DNA of 64,000 bases. It comes from Lentinus brumalis. Taxonomy: Eukaryota > Basidiomycota > Agaricomycetes > Polyporales > Polyporaceae. The stretch spans positions 124,001 through 188,000 of the forward strand of contig MARA01000010.1 in NCBI GenBank assembly GCA_001792895.1. Reading direction: 5' to 3'. The notes beneath the pieces are model-generated. The model was not told the DNA's origin. It saw only the letters and a program-made list of their open reading frames with translations, and searched no databases. The position numbers and the translations under genes are program-made. Of this stretch, positions 11,639 through 23,687 are shown one piece after another (position 1 is the stretch's first letter; the number at the start of each line of letters is the position of its first letter).

Positions 11639-12614
11639 AGAGCCCCTTCGTGGAGCCGCATCCGAACACGAAGATGCCGCGATGCGGCAGCTGGGAGAAG
11701 CCAGCGATAATGTGGCCCAAGTTAGGACTAGGTCGCCGCGATCCCCGCGATTGTCTAGACTGTCTGCCTCCCCGGGAGTCCAGCGAAAGACCTAGGCCCC
11801 TTCCGGCATGAGCGGGGATGGTGGTCACACGAACCTTTCGCGGACTGAACGGCCGCAGTCCATGTTCCGAGGAGAGGAAAAGGGAGCTTCAGCTTGCCCG
11901 TCACGAAGCCGAGGAGGTTGTACGCCAGGAACCACGTCCGCAGACTCTATGTCAGCCCGACCTGACACTGCCGCCTTCACAGACGGCGAAGCGTTTGGTA
12001 CGTGTCCTCTAGACGACGAGCGCGCATTCTGGAGGGTATATCAGGACAGGTGCCTGTAGAGTTGTTCTTCTGGCCCAGTAATGTCATGCACAGCTTCTAG
12101 AGGCACGTCGCCGCAGTTGCTTGCGAGTTGGAGGGCTCAGGAAGTTCTCGGGGTCGTGACTGTAGATTATACAACTTATTGACGTTTGTATTGCAGCCGA
12201 TCGGCGCTTCTAAATGACACCCGGCTCGACATAACTCCGCCACAATCATGTTTCTCCACTTTGCCCTCAGTCAGCTGTCGTTGTTTGGTCGAACTCTCCT
12301 TCTCAGCTGTGTATCTCTACAAACAATCCCGAGCATCTGGACTCCGGCTCATGAAGCTCCCGGAGTACTCGACTACGAAGCTTCGAACTTCAACAGTCAA
12401 GCTCGTCTGCGCGATTGATGCAATGAGGTGTGTAGACGGATTCCGCCACTGCGGGCATCTTCCACGCCACATATTATGCGTCATGACTGACCTGTAGCTC
12501 TAGAACATGATTCACTTGCGAGGCCGGTGAGCTTCTAACCCTGCCCAGTGTCGTTGAGTGCCGCAGACGTCCCTCGATAACGACCGTCCCATCCTCTCGT
12601 ACCCCAAACACTCA

Positions 12615-14153
12615 ATGTCGCTGAGGCCTGATCAAGGCCCGTATGCGGTACGCAAACCTTTTTCCATGATCTCGCGCAATTCCCCTTATTCGTTCAACGT
12701 ACTAGGTGCCCTTGTCGGTAGGTCCCAGTACTGTTGGCGGGCCCATCTATTTCACCCACGGCCCATTCGCCGGCAAGACCGTTCGCACGTCCGCTGCTGA
12801 GATACAAAAGGCGGACATCGGGAGAAAGTGCGTGAAGGTCGTGTGCGGGGTCCCAGCTTACTGTTGTAGTGACATGGCTTCCAGGTTCGCTCGGAAGGAC
12901 AAACGGCCCTTGATCCACCTCCCGTCGTTCAAGTCCGCTTCTTCGAGGTTATTCAAGCCGGGACGCCAAGACAGTACGAGCAGGAGATCTTGGACTATGA
13001 GTGAGCAGCCCCGTCCCTGCGCTCGGGTGGCTGTTGTGGCTGAGACGGTGGATAGCGACACACTGACGTTTGGTCTGGTATGCCAAGCTGACCTCTTCCC
13101 CGTTGTCGTCGAAGCAGGCTTCGATGGCAATACACAAGAACGAGCGATGTCGCACTTCTTCACACCGAGCCCCTTCGCAAGTACGACGAGCGGCCCACCA
13201 CCGTTCCCGCTGCTTCTACCGGTCTCGTACGTGTCTGTTCGTCCACAACGCCACAACGATCATACTGACAAAGACGGCAGATTCGCAATGCCCACACCTG
13301 GACCGGTTCCGGGATGGCTGGTGAGGCTCACAGCTCATGACTGTCCTCTTGACTGCCCATCACAAACTGTATCTTTAATAGGAGCCTGGAACATCTGCGA
13401 GCACGTGGGACAACTCCGACATCGTCGCATACTACGGGAGCTACCCAATCACGGAGTCGACCAACTCGACGAGCATCTTGGCAGGAGCGCGCATCGCGAC
13501 CCCAGTGGCGATTTGCCACCACAATCGAGAAGCCCTGGCTTTCGTATTCAGCGTACGTGCAGCTATCGTCAACGTCCCCTGCCGTGAGCTGATATCGCGA
13601 CCGTGTCACCGTCATCGACAGGACCTTGCCGTTCGACAGGAGGGCACGTTCACACTGCGATATACCATCTCCGACGTCTACACAAGGACGACAGCGGACG
13701 ATGGACTGTCTTACAGGATCCCCGTCCTCGCGAGCTGCTTCGGCGGCGTGTTCAGAATTTGGTCGACGAAAACCTTCCCAGGCCTGTCCGGGTCAACCAC
13801 GCTGACGAAGGTATGCACTCTCGCGAGCCGCGCTGGCTGGGTTCTACCCGCACCGTTTTCGCTCGTTTCTCACCCAGGAACAGCATCTGTCGCTGTCAGG
13901 AGCTCCGGTCAACGTGCGGGCGACGGACCATAGGATCGGGAAGGGAAGGAAGAAACAGAAGACGGGACGTTCCGAGTCGTCTGCAGACGACGCCGCGGGC
14001 AGTCCTCAGAGTCAACCGGAGAGCTCTGAGATAGCTTCTTCGCCCGATGGCCTCGCCAGCCTATCGCAGGACTCGCAGTGGGCCCCGACGCCGGGCTACC
14101 CGTGGCTCTTGAAACGCCCTCCCGGACCGTTCCAGGGCGGCGACCAGGTGTAG
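12615..14153 (+). CDS. Velvet-domain regulator, eight exons, one base short in exon 3
   Basis: Velvet proteins are fungal nuclear regulators that dimerise and bind DNA through an NF-kappaB-like fold, linking development and secondary metabolism. Exons: 12615-12647, 12706-12827, 12885-13000, 13056-13226, 13281-13320, 13382-13552, 13622-13810 and 13878-14153. Key motifs are IYFTHGPFAGKTVRT and AEIQKADIGRK (exon 2), KRPL...DPPPVVQVRFFEV (exon 3), LVCQADLFPV (exon 4), WDNSDIVAYYGSYPITES and LAFVFS (exon 6), DL-VRQEGTFTLRYTISDVY and FRIWSTKTFPGLSGSTTLTK (exon 7). The C-terminus is polar with a basic patch GKGRKKQK, a possible nuclear signal. All intron phases agree except inside exon 3, where the frame changes at 12912/12913 in the middle of the core RPLDPPP motif; one added G (TTG to TTGG) restores about 372 residues. 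Which velvet subfamily (VeA, VelB, VosA) is not settled. Confidence 0.85.
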
Positions 14154-15956
14154 GGGCTCGGGGATCGTGTTGCATGCACAGTTCTGCGATAAGGGATTGG
14201 CTGGTGCTGCTTACGTTCGAGGGTCTGTATGTCTCCGATGCTATACCTCATGATGCGGGGCGTGATACGCGGTCGCCCAGCGTCTGACAGACACAGCGTG
14301 GCCGAAGCACAATAATGTACCTTCCCGAACGTCTCCTAGACATGTGTACGTGTGTTCGTCGGGAAGATAGTTCCCGCCAGCATGATCATTGCGCTCATTC
14401 CGGATCCAAGCCAAGTCCAGCCGTCAGCACGTAGCTTCAGCACGCTCAGCATGCGTTCGAGGCCTCGCATTCCAATCTCTCGATGCCCGCCTTTCCTCCC
14501 CTCTCGAAGCTATGTAGCAATAATTAGGTTCCGCTTCAGCACCGTGTTGCATCGTGGCTTACAGCATCCCGCTTTCCGAGGAGTTGGCTCCGCTGAGTCC
14601 CACAATCACCGAACGTTCGTGTTGATGCACCCTCAGACCGACAATTTGGTGTTCGGGTATGTCTTGACCCTTAGCTTCCTTCATTCAGCGTAACAACGAG
14701 AGGCTGGCGCAGAACCGGGCTAGGACGCAAGCGGGGAACCGTCGGGCAAATGTCGACTGCGGGATCTATCCCAAATATAGGACGTGCTGCCGGCGATAGA
14801 ATACAGTTGAGCATAGGTTGAAGTCCGAGTCGCAGCCCAGGACTAACTACGTCCTACAGACACAGGACTCCCGTTGTCCAGCCGTTACGGCGGAATGTCA
14901 TGGAGCCGAGTCGGATGCACAGGCAGACTGAGGGAGGTAGTTTGGCTCAGAACCCGGTGTGGGAAGACACCTCCAACATCGAGTCGATCCCTCGGACTTC
15001 GATACTGTGCTGCCGCGAAAGTTCAATACAACGTATTCGACTACAGATTGAATGGTCACCTTACCGCGGTCAGCAGAGCGGGGACGACGTGGCGGCGTCG
15101 GCGCACCACTAAGTATCTTGCGCTGTTTCTGGAGCTCGACGTTCAAAGACTCCTACTGGCAGTAACACATCGAACATGAGAACGACACACCACGCACCAG
15201 CCAGTAGCAGCCACATCGGCGTCGGCGCCCAGCCGCAGAGATGATGATAGTCTGACGGAAGCATCAGCGGAGGTTCTCGCGTGGAAGCTTGTGGCGTATG
15301 CGGCTGCGTAGATACCTCAAAAGGCTAATAGACTTCTTTCCTGTGCCGTCCGTGAGCTAGTTGTGGGGATCGACGGGCCTCTGATCGAGGTTCCGAGCGA
15401 ACAAGACAACCTGTGTAACGCTGAGTGGCGCAACAAGACTTGCCGCGCGCATGTGCCACTCGACGCGGGGTTACCCTGTACTCCTGGCTCTTGCGGACAA
15501 TAAGATGGTGCCCACTCTCTACGCTGTGAAAGACTAGCTTACCTTGGTCCCTCGCTGTGCTGTACACCTGGCTCCGGGCCATCTGACGGCTTGTGCTCCG
15601 ACGTCGACGATGTATAAGAGGACGACGAGTACTTCGAACGCCCCTCGGCTGCGCCCTCCCGCGATCCTTGCCATCCTTCCTGTGCGAAGCCGCTGGACCT
15701 CGGCCTCTTGACGAGTTGTTCCCACAGGCAGGTCCTCGAACAATAGCGTCAACAGAACCAAATAACGCGGTCGCGTCGACGCGACCCCGGCCCGGAGCCG
15801 CCCGTAATTGATTTGTCGGTGGCTGAGGTCAAAGCTGGTCAAGTCCAAGCGGCCACACTTCATTCTCTCCACTCACCTTCGACCTCCACCTCACCACCTT
15901 CCCCACAACCACCAGTACCCATCTACCTCCACTTCCCAATCATCATCACAACCACC
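14154..15956. other. 1.8-kb region without a resolved gene
   Basis: Short frames on both strands, none with a recognisable domain or splice chain. The last ~130 bases before 15957 are strongly pyrimidine-rich (CCACCT/CTTCC runs) and look like the 5' leader of the next gene. Confidence 0.45.
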
Positions 15957-17546
15957 ATGTCTATCCTGAACATTCAGTACCAGGTCTCGGATGCCCGCTC
16001 CGAGCCTGCGCCGGTGCGTCGCGCGAGTTCGCCGCGTCCTCGGCCACAACCACCGGTGGTCGAGAACGACCACGCGTTATACCAGTTCTCACCGCTCGAC
16101 GACCTCGACGACGACCACTACAGCCCGCCTCGTCGCGTCCTGGCCCGAGGCGAGATGGAGGACGGCTCGATCGCCGTCAACCACCCGGCGGTGGAACGAT
16201 ACCTCAGATGTCTGAGAGGGTCGCTCCAGGTATCCGAGTCCTGGCACCGGGGGAGTCCCATGGGGTCGCCGTGGCACACCTCCGATGGAAGGTGTATGAC
16301 ATGGTGGCATGCGGAGAAGGCTGGAATCGTAGGGAGGGGTGATTCCTGGGCGGTGTGCCATCGGAGCGTCGAGGGCACGCTCGACATGGTTGGGCTGGAA
16401 CGCTCGACGATCAAGGCTCTCTTCGCTCTCGCCGCGCTGGCTGTCATGCGCGCCCCCCGTGACTCCGTATTTTGGGCGTTCTGGGGCTGAAGTCGGCGGA
16501 GAGGACCGCCGAGCTCGTCGACGAGGTGATACGTGAGTAACTTCTTCGTCGTCGTCCCGAACCGAGGCTGATATGTTGTTCGCCCAGACACCTATCCTCC
16601 GCTCATCACCCTCCCCATGTCGGTGGTTTGGGCGAGCAAGGCATCTGCTCTGGCGAGTATCGAGGAGTCCCGGCGCCCTTTCTTGCCCAAGGCCGTCCCT
16701 CCTGTACAGTTCATCTCGTCCAACCTGCATCTGCTCATGCAGGAACCGAAGCCCGCGCGGTCTGCGAAGAGGAAACAGCCATCAGCAGACGTGGACGACG
16801 GGCAGCCAGTGGCAAAGAGGCTGAGGACGAGGATCGCGAAACCGAAGGTGCCAGCTGGTCCTTCGCGGAAGTCGACGCGCCTGCGCAAGAGCGCAAATAC
16901 CGCCGTACTCGCACAGCCCGGACCTGCACACCAACTCGACGGTGCTGAGGAGACCGGCCCGGGCGGAGCTGAGGAGAGTGTCGATGTGGATGCGAATGCT
17001 GTGGTAGATGTCGAGACGGTTGCCGAGACGCAGGCACGGGCGAAGACTGTCCCAGGGCCGAAGAAGGCGAGGAGAGCGACGAAGAAGTTGACCACCAGGA
17101 AGGCTACATCTGCGAGGAAAGGGCGGGCGGAGAAGAAGAGTGTGGCAGCGGCTTCACCCAACGACGCCGTCGAGGATGCCCCGCAAGAGACCGTGACGCA
17201 GCCATCTCCTCCCTCTTCGGGAAGCATCTGCATCCCTGCTCGCACGTCCAGCTCCTCACCAGCGTGCGCCGCAAGCCTGCTCACCAGCGCGGCCGGTACG
17301 TCTTCTGCGACAACTGCTGTCGGGACGCCCACTCCTTTGGAGGATGCCACCCGCGTCAACACGCCGAACGTCGCCGAGAAGGATTCACCGCTGGAGCTTG
17401 AGAAGGTGGACGCAAAGCTAACGGCGCCCGCAAAGGCCTCCGCTCGTAAGTCCACCAAGGCTTCCTCGCGTCCGTCCCAGGCCCCCGCCCGTACATCCGC
17501 TCGGATCCGCCAGAAGGCGGTCACGGCGAGCGCGGAAGGAGCCTGA
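15957..17546 (+). CDS. Basic, probably nuclear protein; family copy 1
   Basis: Unknown family, about 511 residues with one added base. ATG at 15957 (MSILNIQYQVSD) follows a pyrimidine-rich leader and TCACAACCACC. Exon 1 runs to 16532; intron 16533-16587 (GTGAGT...CGCCCAG); exon 2 16588-17546. The N-terminal half carries ARSEP, YQFSPL and VERYLRCLRGSLQV, which recur in copy 2, and VCHRSVEGTLDMVGL, which recurs in copy 3. The frame breaks near 16470-16473; one extra T in that T4 run joins MRAPRDSVF to LGVLGLKSAERTAELVDEV and makes all phases fit. The C-terminal half (from ALASIEESRRP) is Lys/Arg/Ala/Pro rich, with SAKRKQ and AKRLRTRIAKPKV patches resembling nuclear signals and linker-histone-like composition. 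It is 80-90% alike to part of copy 3 by eye. Chromatin association is inferred from composition only. Confidence 0.6.
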
Positions 17547-17900
17547 GGACTAGGACGATGTACAGTGTCGCCGCTGTCATTGTTCTCCCGTATGCGTGCT
17601 CGATCTACGAGGTTGTTTGGTTTGTTTCATCTGTATTACTGGATTCCCTACTGTGTATCGCTATTTCTGTCCTGCTTGTTGTAAACTTATCTGTACCTTG
17701 TACGATATCAGTTCGGTAATGGAAGTCCTGGGATCATCGGCTGCTAACTCGTACCTATTCGTGTGACGACCAGAACTGCTCCCCATCCTGCATGCATGTC
17801 CACACTATCAGCGACACCGACGAGAACTGCGTGTAGTGACGCACCAATAAGTCTTTGCCAATTTCTCTTTGTCTGCTCTGGCTAAAGGAGAAGCGGTCGC
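17547..17900. other. 3' region of copy 1 and upstream region of next gene
   Basis: T-rich 3' flank after the stop at 17546, then upstream DNA of the 18093 gene. No gene seen. Confidence 0.4.
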
Positions 17901-17910
17901 GTATATAAGG
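17901..17910 (+). promoter_or_regulatory. TATA box (GTATATAAGG)
   Basis: Good TATA match about 185 bases upstream of the ATG at 18093. The interval between them is the repetitive pyrimidine-rich leader, so transcription probably starts near 17930-17945. Confidence 0.6.
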
Positions 17911-17960
17911 TCTGAAACTCCGACGCTCACCTTCGACCACCCACCTTCCACCACCGCCCA

Positions 17961-18040
17961 CCTACTTCCAACCTCCCACCACCCGGCCTACTTCCAACCT
18001 CCCACCACCCATCTACCTCGAGCCTCCCACCACCAATCTC
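17961..18040 (+). repeat. Tandem 25-26-nt C/T/A-rich repeat in a 5' leader
   Basis: Three diverging units of the form CCTACTTCCAACCTCCCACC plus ACCCRR. Related CCACC-rich sequence continues to the ATG at 18093. The leader almost lacks G and would be unstructured in RNA. Confidence 0.8.
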
Positions 18041-18092
18041 GCCACTCGCGTCACCACCCGCTTACCTCGAACCGCCCACCACCACCACCACC

Positions 18093-18659
18093 ATGCCCGT
18101 CCCTGCTGAGACCAGACAATCGAGAGCGACATCGGGTTCGACGTCGAGGAAGCAGAAACCGAACAAAGCGACCGTGGCCTCCGAACTTTCAAGACGAGCT
18201 GCGAAGAGGCGAAAGACCACAGCAGTAGGACTGGCGGGGATCGCGACGGGCCCTACTCCTCGTCCGGGGGCCATTGCCAATGTGGAAAATGCGCCTGTGG
18301 AGGTGGACGAGGAGACGGAGGTTGATGTTGTGACGGTCGCCGTGAAGAAGGCAGAGCCTCGAGCCAGGACTACCTGGCACTCCGCGACCAGGAAGCCACC
18401 GGCTCATGCGTTGCGCAACTCTGGAGAGCGGGGGGCCCAGCGTCGTCCTCAGATGGGGCAATTCCCCGTCCAAGGGACGGCAGTCATAATTGGTTCGAAC
18501 GTCGCGGTCATCCCCGGGCCTCTGCGGGAGGCCAACGGGGTCGCACTTCTCCTAGAGGCTGCGCGATGCCTCGAGGCTGCCCCAACATCGATTTCTACTG
18601 GCGGGCTCGAGATGCTCGCAGAAGTTGCGGTGGCCGCGGGGCGTGGTCGTCAGACATAG
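18093..18659 (+). CDS. Small basic protein, unknown
   Basis: 188 residues, single exon, start MPVPAETRQSRATSGS. ATG is preceded by ACCACCACCACC, a favourable context. Residues 1-45 are rich in Lys, Arg, Ser and Thr (SRRAAKRRKT is a likely nuclear signal). An acidic stretch VEVDEETEVDVVTVA follows and resembles the ESVDVDANAVVDVETVA segment of the neighbouring copy 1, so the two may be distant relatives. The C-terminal third is alanine/glycine rich. No enzyme motif. Same strand and same leader style as copy 1, with its own TATA box. Confidence 0.5.
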   Translation: MPVPAETRQSRATSGSTSRKQKPNKATVASELSRRAAKRRKTTAVGLAGIATGPTPRPGAIANVENAPVEVDEETEVDVVTVAVKKAEPRARTTWHSATRKPPAHALRNSGERGAQRRPQMGQFPVQGTAVIIGSNVAVIPGPLREANGVALLLEAARCLEAAPTSISTGGLEMLAEVAVAAGRGRQT

Positions 18660-19539
18660 GGAGGGATGCAATGCACCTCGAGTTTCGGACGTTTCTTCCT
18701 CGACAGTGTAGTTTATGTTCATATATACTTATTGGCTTCATTTCCTCGATGTATGTCTTGCTTGTTGTTCCATCTGCAATGTGTACGATAGTTTGGTCGT
18801 CGATACATGCGTCGTTCAATGGATGGCACATACCTGTCTCTGGAGAACATCGCCAAAGTAACTTGTGCAATACTTGATGCGGTCACAACGAAATCAGCAC
18901 GCACCAGATACAGCTTGCTACGCTCTGAGATCGTCGTCAAACGGATGTTCATAGCGTAGCACGATACACGATGCAGCTACGCGACATCAGAAAACATGTG
19001 ATGATACGAGCCTACCTGTAGCAGAGCCCTCTTGCATATTGCCTAGGGGTATGGCGAGAACGTAGAGACATCATTGCTTCTGGACTGCGATCTCTACAGG
19101 CCTGGAGTCAATACTAGAGGGAACGGAAGAATATTGGCACATACATCGTCGCGTGGCATCATTCAAATAGTTGTGTCAACATGCTCAGCGGGGAGTTACA
19201 CGCACCGCGCTACGGAGCCCATAATAGAGCAGCTCTTCACCGCCATCTAGAGGAGCGAAGACGTTTGTCCATGATTAGTGTGCGATGTAAGTAGAGTACT
19301 CGATTGCCACGCACGCACCATATGTGAGGATCTCGCCTCATCGACGACCTTGATGTTGTGGAGCCAAATTTTCAGGAACTCTGGACACCACAATTCAGCA
19401 GCAACAATGCCGTACGCATATACTGGAAAACTGACTGGTCTACAGACTTGAGAGTTCCGGGTGATGGAGGTTGGATGGAGGGTTGTTTTTAAGCTCGACA
19501 GTTACCTGTTGGTCAGTAAGGTCCTGAGAACAGAGAAGT
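18660..19539. other. No gene seen
   Basis: Short frames only, no motif. The part nearest 18660 is the 3' flank of the small basic gene. Further exons of the minus-strand frame at 19770 could lie here. Confidence 0.4.
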
Positions 19540-19584
19540 TCAGCTACAGAGGTCAGCCTGGAATACACGAGTGCCTCGCGACTT

Positions 19585-19770
19585 ACCCTCCATCGTGCTC
19601 ACCACCTGCTCACCGGGCTTGACGACGAGCACGACGGAAAAGACGACCTCGACACCGGCGCCTGACGGCCACGTGACCGCCCTAAGGCGTCTCCGCTTTA
19701 GGTTGTGCTGCCGCCGATGTTTCGAAGGCTTGTCTTCCGCCTCGACGTCGTCTTTTCTCTGCTCAGGCAT
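19585..19770 (-). CDS. First exon of a small basic protein gene (candidate)
   Basis: ATG at 19770 opens MPEQRKDDVEAEDKPSKHRR, followed by a very basic stretch HNLKRRRLRAV and then VEVVFSVVLVVKPGEQVVSTMEG. A GTAAGT donor lies right after MEG, at about 19585, so this is probably exon 1 of a longer gene running toward 19000. Downstream exons were not resolved. No known domain. Confidence 0.35.
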
Positions 19771-20602
19771 TACTCAGCTGTGCATCGAACGTATCTTTTG
19801 ATTTGAGGCGACGAGACCCAGGAATCAAAGGGTGAAGTTCGCGACAAAAGGCTAGCGACCGTCCTGAAGTTCCTGCGCACATGGTCGCAACACCTCACTA
19901 ACCCGCTGTTGACACGCCGATATTCACCGTACCGCTCGAGTGCGGGATTGCATTCGGAGTCGCAGCTCGAGTATTACCGAACGGTGCAACACGGTTAGTG
20001 TGGGGTACGGTCAGGGGAGCTCACATCGCTCGATAATTGATGTTATCACAGCCGGGCGCGCTACTAGTACGAACCTCGGAGCCTCGGGAACACGCGACGC
20101 GGGAGGGGCTGAAGCCAATAATGAAATCGCCTTGCATGGGTCAATGCTGCAGGTGTGTGAGTACCCTTCATGCACTCGTACACCCTAACGGAGCAACCTC
20201 CTTACCTCAGTAACGGTCGCTATCGCCTCAGCACTGCGTTGTGACGGATCAACCACTGCCCATCCGCAAATCTTCCTCTGACCGACAAGCGGTGCTCTCC
20301 AACGTCGAGTGAGGTCCCTTACGACATACCAAGCGTGAGCCTCGGGCTTATCATTGCCCTAGCCCAATCGCACCGCCTGCACCCTCCGTTGCCTTCGCGC
20401 ACTTACAGGCTCCACTTCCCGGACGCTCGCGGAGTGTCATGCCAATTGGGGATGTACGCAACGCCCGCGGCGGTGATTGAAGCTAGTCATGCGATGTCAA
20501 AATGGGTCTCCGGGCTCAACACGGGCGACATGGGCCCATCATAGCCTTCGTCCACTCATCTCGTTATAGAGTGAGGACGCGGGGCTCGTGCTCTATCATT
20601 CT
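19771..20602. other. Intergenic
   Basis: Upstream region shared by the minus-strand candidate at 19770 and the plus-strand protease at 20603. No convincing gene. Confidence 0.45.
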
Positions 20603-22474
20603 ATGGCGACGACGATGTTCCTCCGTGCTTTTATTCCCCTCCTTCAGCTTATCTCTGCCTGCACGTTATACTCCACGCTTGTTTCTGGTCAGTGGTCTGG
20701 CGCCGGCTTCACCGTCTCGCAGTATGGCATGAGCAGCAATGACATCGGGGTCACGACCACGGACGGCCTTCAGTATCTCGTCAATATCACCCTCGGCGGT
20801 CAGGGTGCGTCGTCATCTGTCGTTCGCACCTTTCGATGTCCTGACAGCTATGCTCTAGACTTCGTTGTAGTCCTTGACACTGGGTCATCTGATCTCTGGG
20901 TCGACGCCAGAGGAATAGATGTCAAGTTCACCAACACGACCGCACTCAAGGCTTCTTTGGTATACGGGCGCGGGCAGGTAGAGGGCAATATTGCGTTCGC
21001 TGAGCTCAAGGTCGGCGAGTATGTCGTCCCTTCACAGGCCTTCATCGACGCGACGGAGGTAAGTTCTTGCTCCCGCTGCGTACTTCGTCTTTGTCTGAAT
21101 CGTCATACATAGGTTACGGACATGCCTGCTGGAGCACAGGGCATCCTTGGCATGGCGTTCGACAATGCACGGATCGCCAACACTCTTCAGATGGCGTGGG
21201 GCGCGGAGGCTGCAAAACAGCTCGGCCGGGCATTCATCACCAACATCTTCGCCATGAACTCCTCCATCCCGAACAACTTCGACGTTCAGCTTGGCCGCGT
21301 AGATGGCCCGAACGACGTCAGTACTGGCACATTCATTGTCAGCGCTCACGAGACGGGCTACGAAGACGTCATGGACGCACCAAAGCTTCCTCGCGTCAGC
21401 CCTGAACACTGGAGTATTGTGCTGGACGAGATGCGCATCGACGGTGACGCATTCACGTTCAACAAGTCGTCGGTGTCGGGCGTTCCTCAGGGCAAGGTCG
21501 TCGCTGTCCTCGACACCGGATTCTCTCTCCCGCCCCTCCCACCGGCGGCGGTAGACGCTATCTACAGCAAGATCCCCGGTGCTGCGTTCTGGACCTCTCC
21601 CATTATCAACAGCTGGATTATCCCATGCGACTCCATCCCGGATCTGTCCTTCGTCTTCGGGTACGTGGTATCATCAAGCTGATTCTCGTTCTTGTATTGA
21701 CATCAAAGTCCTACAGCGGCAAGGAGTACCCAGTCCACCCTCTCGACCTCTCGCTCCCCCAAGTTATCCCTATCCTGGACAGCGGCGCGGAGAAGAACGT
21801 CACCGTCTGCGTCGCCACATACCAGTACCTTACCCTCGACCCGACCCAGTTCGCCGGGTTCGACCTCATCCTCGGCGACGCCTTCCTGCGCAGCGTCTAC
21901 GCGTCGTGAGTATCCAGTCGCCTCGTGGGCACGCGTGCGCGGCCAGCTGACAGCTGCGCTTTCGCATCGCAGGTTCGATTATGGCGACTACAACCCCACG
22001 AACTACACCACGGGCACGCCGTTCGTCCAGATGGTTTCCACCGTGGATCCGCACTCCGCCGTGGACGAGTTCAGGGAGGGTCGCGCGGAGCAGCTTGCTC
22101 AGCTGCCGCCCACGATCGACCCCTCCGTCTTCGTCAAGGCGCCGCTCAGCCCTTCTATCACCGGCCAGGCCAATGCAACCAGCACCGACTCTGCTGGCAG
22201 CGGAGGTGTTCGAGGCGCGCTTTCCGAAGACAACGAAGACAGCGATCCGTACAACGGCGCCCTCGGGAAGAAGTGGGGAGTTGTCGTGCTCGCGCTACTC
22301 GGCGCGAACTTGCTCGTCGGTATTCTTATCTTCGCTGTGACACTGACGATGTGCGTGCGCGGGGTGAAGGGCAAGGGCAGGGACCTCGGATCGCGGTACA
22401 CGCCCGTCCGCTTCAAGGACGTCGCGGATAACGACCCCGAGGGTGGCTCGTTGGCGAGGTATAGCGACCACTGA
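20603..22474 (+). CDS. Pepsin-family aspartic protease with C-terminal membrane anchor
   Basis: 546 residues from five exons: 20603-20804, 20859-21058, 21113-21660, 21717-21905 and 21973-22474; all phases fit. Start MATTMFLRAF leads into a signal peptide (LLQLISACTLYSTLVSG). The two catalytic aspartates lie in VLDTGSSDLW, formed across the first intron (GGQ-DFVVVLDTGSS), and VLDTGFSLPPLP. The strand GFDLILGDAFLRSVYASFDYGDY is the usual family C-terminal signature. After a Ser/Thr-rich linker come a single membrane helix (WGVVVLALLGANLLVGILIF) and a short basic cytoplasmic tail, so the enzyme is probably displayed at the plasma membrane with its catalytic part outside. The first intron is 54 nt but contains TAG, so the raw reading frame runs through it by way of the codon split only; splicing gives the conserved sequence. 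Confidence 0.92.
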
Positions 22475-23687
22475 TCGGAGAGTGGGGTGGCTTTCTCAAT
22501 TATACTTATTTTTTCGGACATTATGAAGAGACTCGCGCACTAATAGCTTATGTATTGTCAACCGTATACACTCATGTCGTTGGCTTGCATGTGAGAATAA
22601 AGAGTGGTCGAAGTGGATGCTTCGGGCAACTCGGGTATAGCGCGGTTTATTTTGGCAGCATTTGGCGCCGGGATCAAGACTTGGACCACGACCGCCACGA
22701 CCACGCCCACCCAAGGCCAACCTGGCCGCCGTGCAGCGATTCTATCTCTGTACCCGGGGTCTATACCCTCAGTCGCCTCGTCGTGCCCGCACGCACAGTA
22801 TGGGAGCCTTCCCATGAGTTGTGTTCGTTCTAGGTACATGGCCCACACTCGCGATCGGTCGTGACACGTAGAACGGAAAGTAAAGGTACGAGTTACAAGC
22901 AGCTCTACGTATGACTCTCGTCTAACACACACTTTGCGACAGCTGTATTTCGGCCGGGCCGATCATGCGACCGACTTTCCTGCCCTGCGTGAGCTCCGTC
23001 CGCACGTCCCGCTGCGGCATTGTGCCTGGAATAACCTTCATGGGCGCCGTAGGGAACGTTACAGCATCTACGTGGTATGAAGGTCCCAACATCGCCCATC
23101 CTTCCCCCGGGTGGGTCGAGAAAGCTTAAACCAATCCACGTGTCCCCCAGGCTTCTGCGAGCAGCGGGGTCGTACCGCTCCCAGTTCTTCTGTTGTGGAG
23201 CGCGGATTTCTCTGCGTAAGATGATGCTACGGTGCCTACGAAGGAGGGGACTGTACATATCAGTTCAGTCGGATCGCCGCGTCACAGCATTGCAGCGCAC
23301 ACCCAAGATCATTTCCGTACCACGACCGTCCTCCGACATTCATAGCAGTAATTTGCTGCACATAGTGCTGTATCCCATGATTCAAAGTGAGTACCGTCAA
23401 CATGCACAGCTCAATGACCGCTCACTCGGACTGCAGTCACGAGCAACTGTGGCCGCAATACTGCTGGGTACGGACGCTCATTCTACCCACCGACGCTGCC
23501 CGTCACGCACGGGACCTCACAAGACATTCATACGGTCTTCAATACCCAAGCCTCGGTACATGCCCACTGAAAGGAATGGGCGCCGTACGGTTAAGTCTGA
23601 TTGCTACATGCTCTCATAAAGAGCGCAGCGACGCAACCATCCATCGTACCTCGCTCTTCTCTGTGCAGCCAACACCTTCTCGCCATC
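22475..23687. other. Intergenic between protease and first xylanase
   Basis: No gene seen. A TATA-like CATAAAGAG lies near 23617, about 70 bases before the xylanase ATG; an equivalent GATAAGAG sits at the same distance before the second xylanase. Confidence 0.5.

Larger units (their letters stand above)
9827..12614. other. Poorly coding 2.8-kb region with scattered coding-like pieces
   Basis: It contains the minisatellite at 10208-10285. A plus-strand frame at 10336 (MDTCTMDASGPPP..., followed by a GTGAGT donor near 10491) and a segment IGYDRLGMILCM ending in GTGAGT near 10629 may be exons, but no phase-consistent chain was found. A short frame at 11465-11638 is listed separately. From 11640 to 11795 a further frame reads HEDAAMRQLGEASDNVAQ and ends VQRKT. 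From about 11800 to 12614 I see no gene. This may be a decayed gene or repeat-derived DNA. Confidence 0.35.

Noticed and set aside
16592..17524. 310-residue minus-strand frame opposite basic-family copy 1
   Set aside because: It mirrors the Lys/Ala/Pro-rich coding strand (giving long Ser/Val/Ala runs), has no homologous structure of its own, and the plus strand has matching paralogs and splice phases.
20588..20602. Protease start at 20588
   Set aside because: It is a non-ATG codon; the in-frame ATG at 20603 gives a standard signal peptide.
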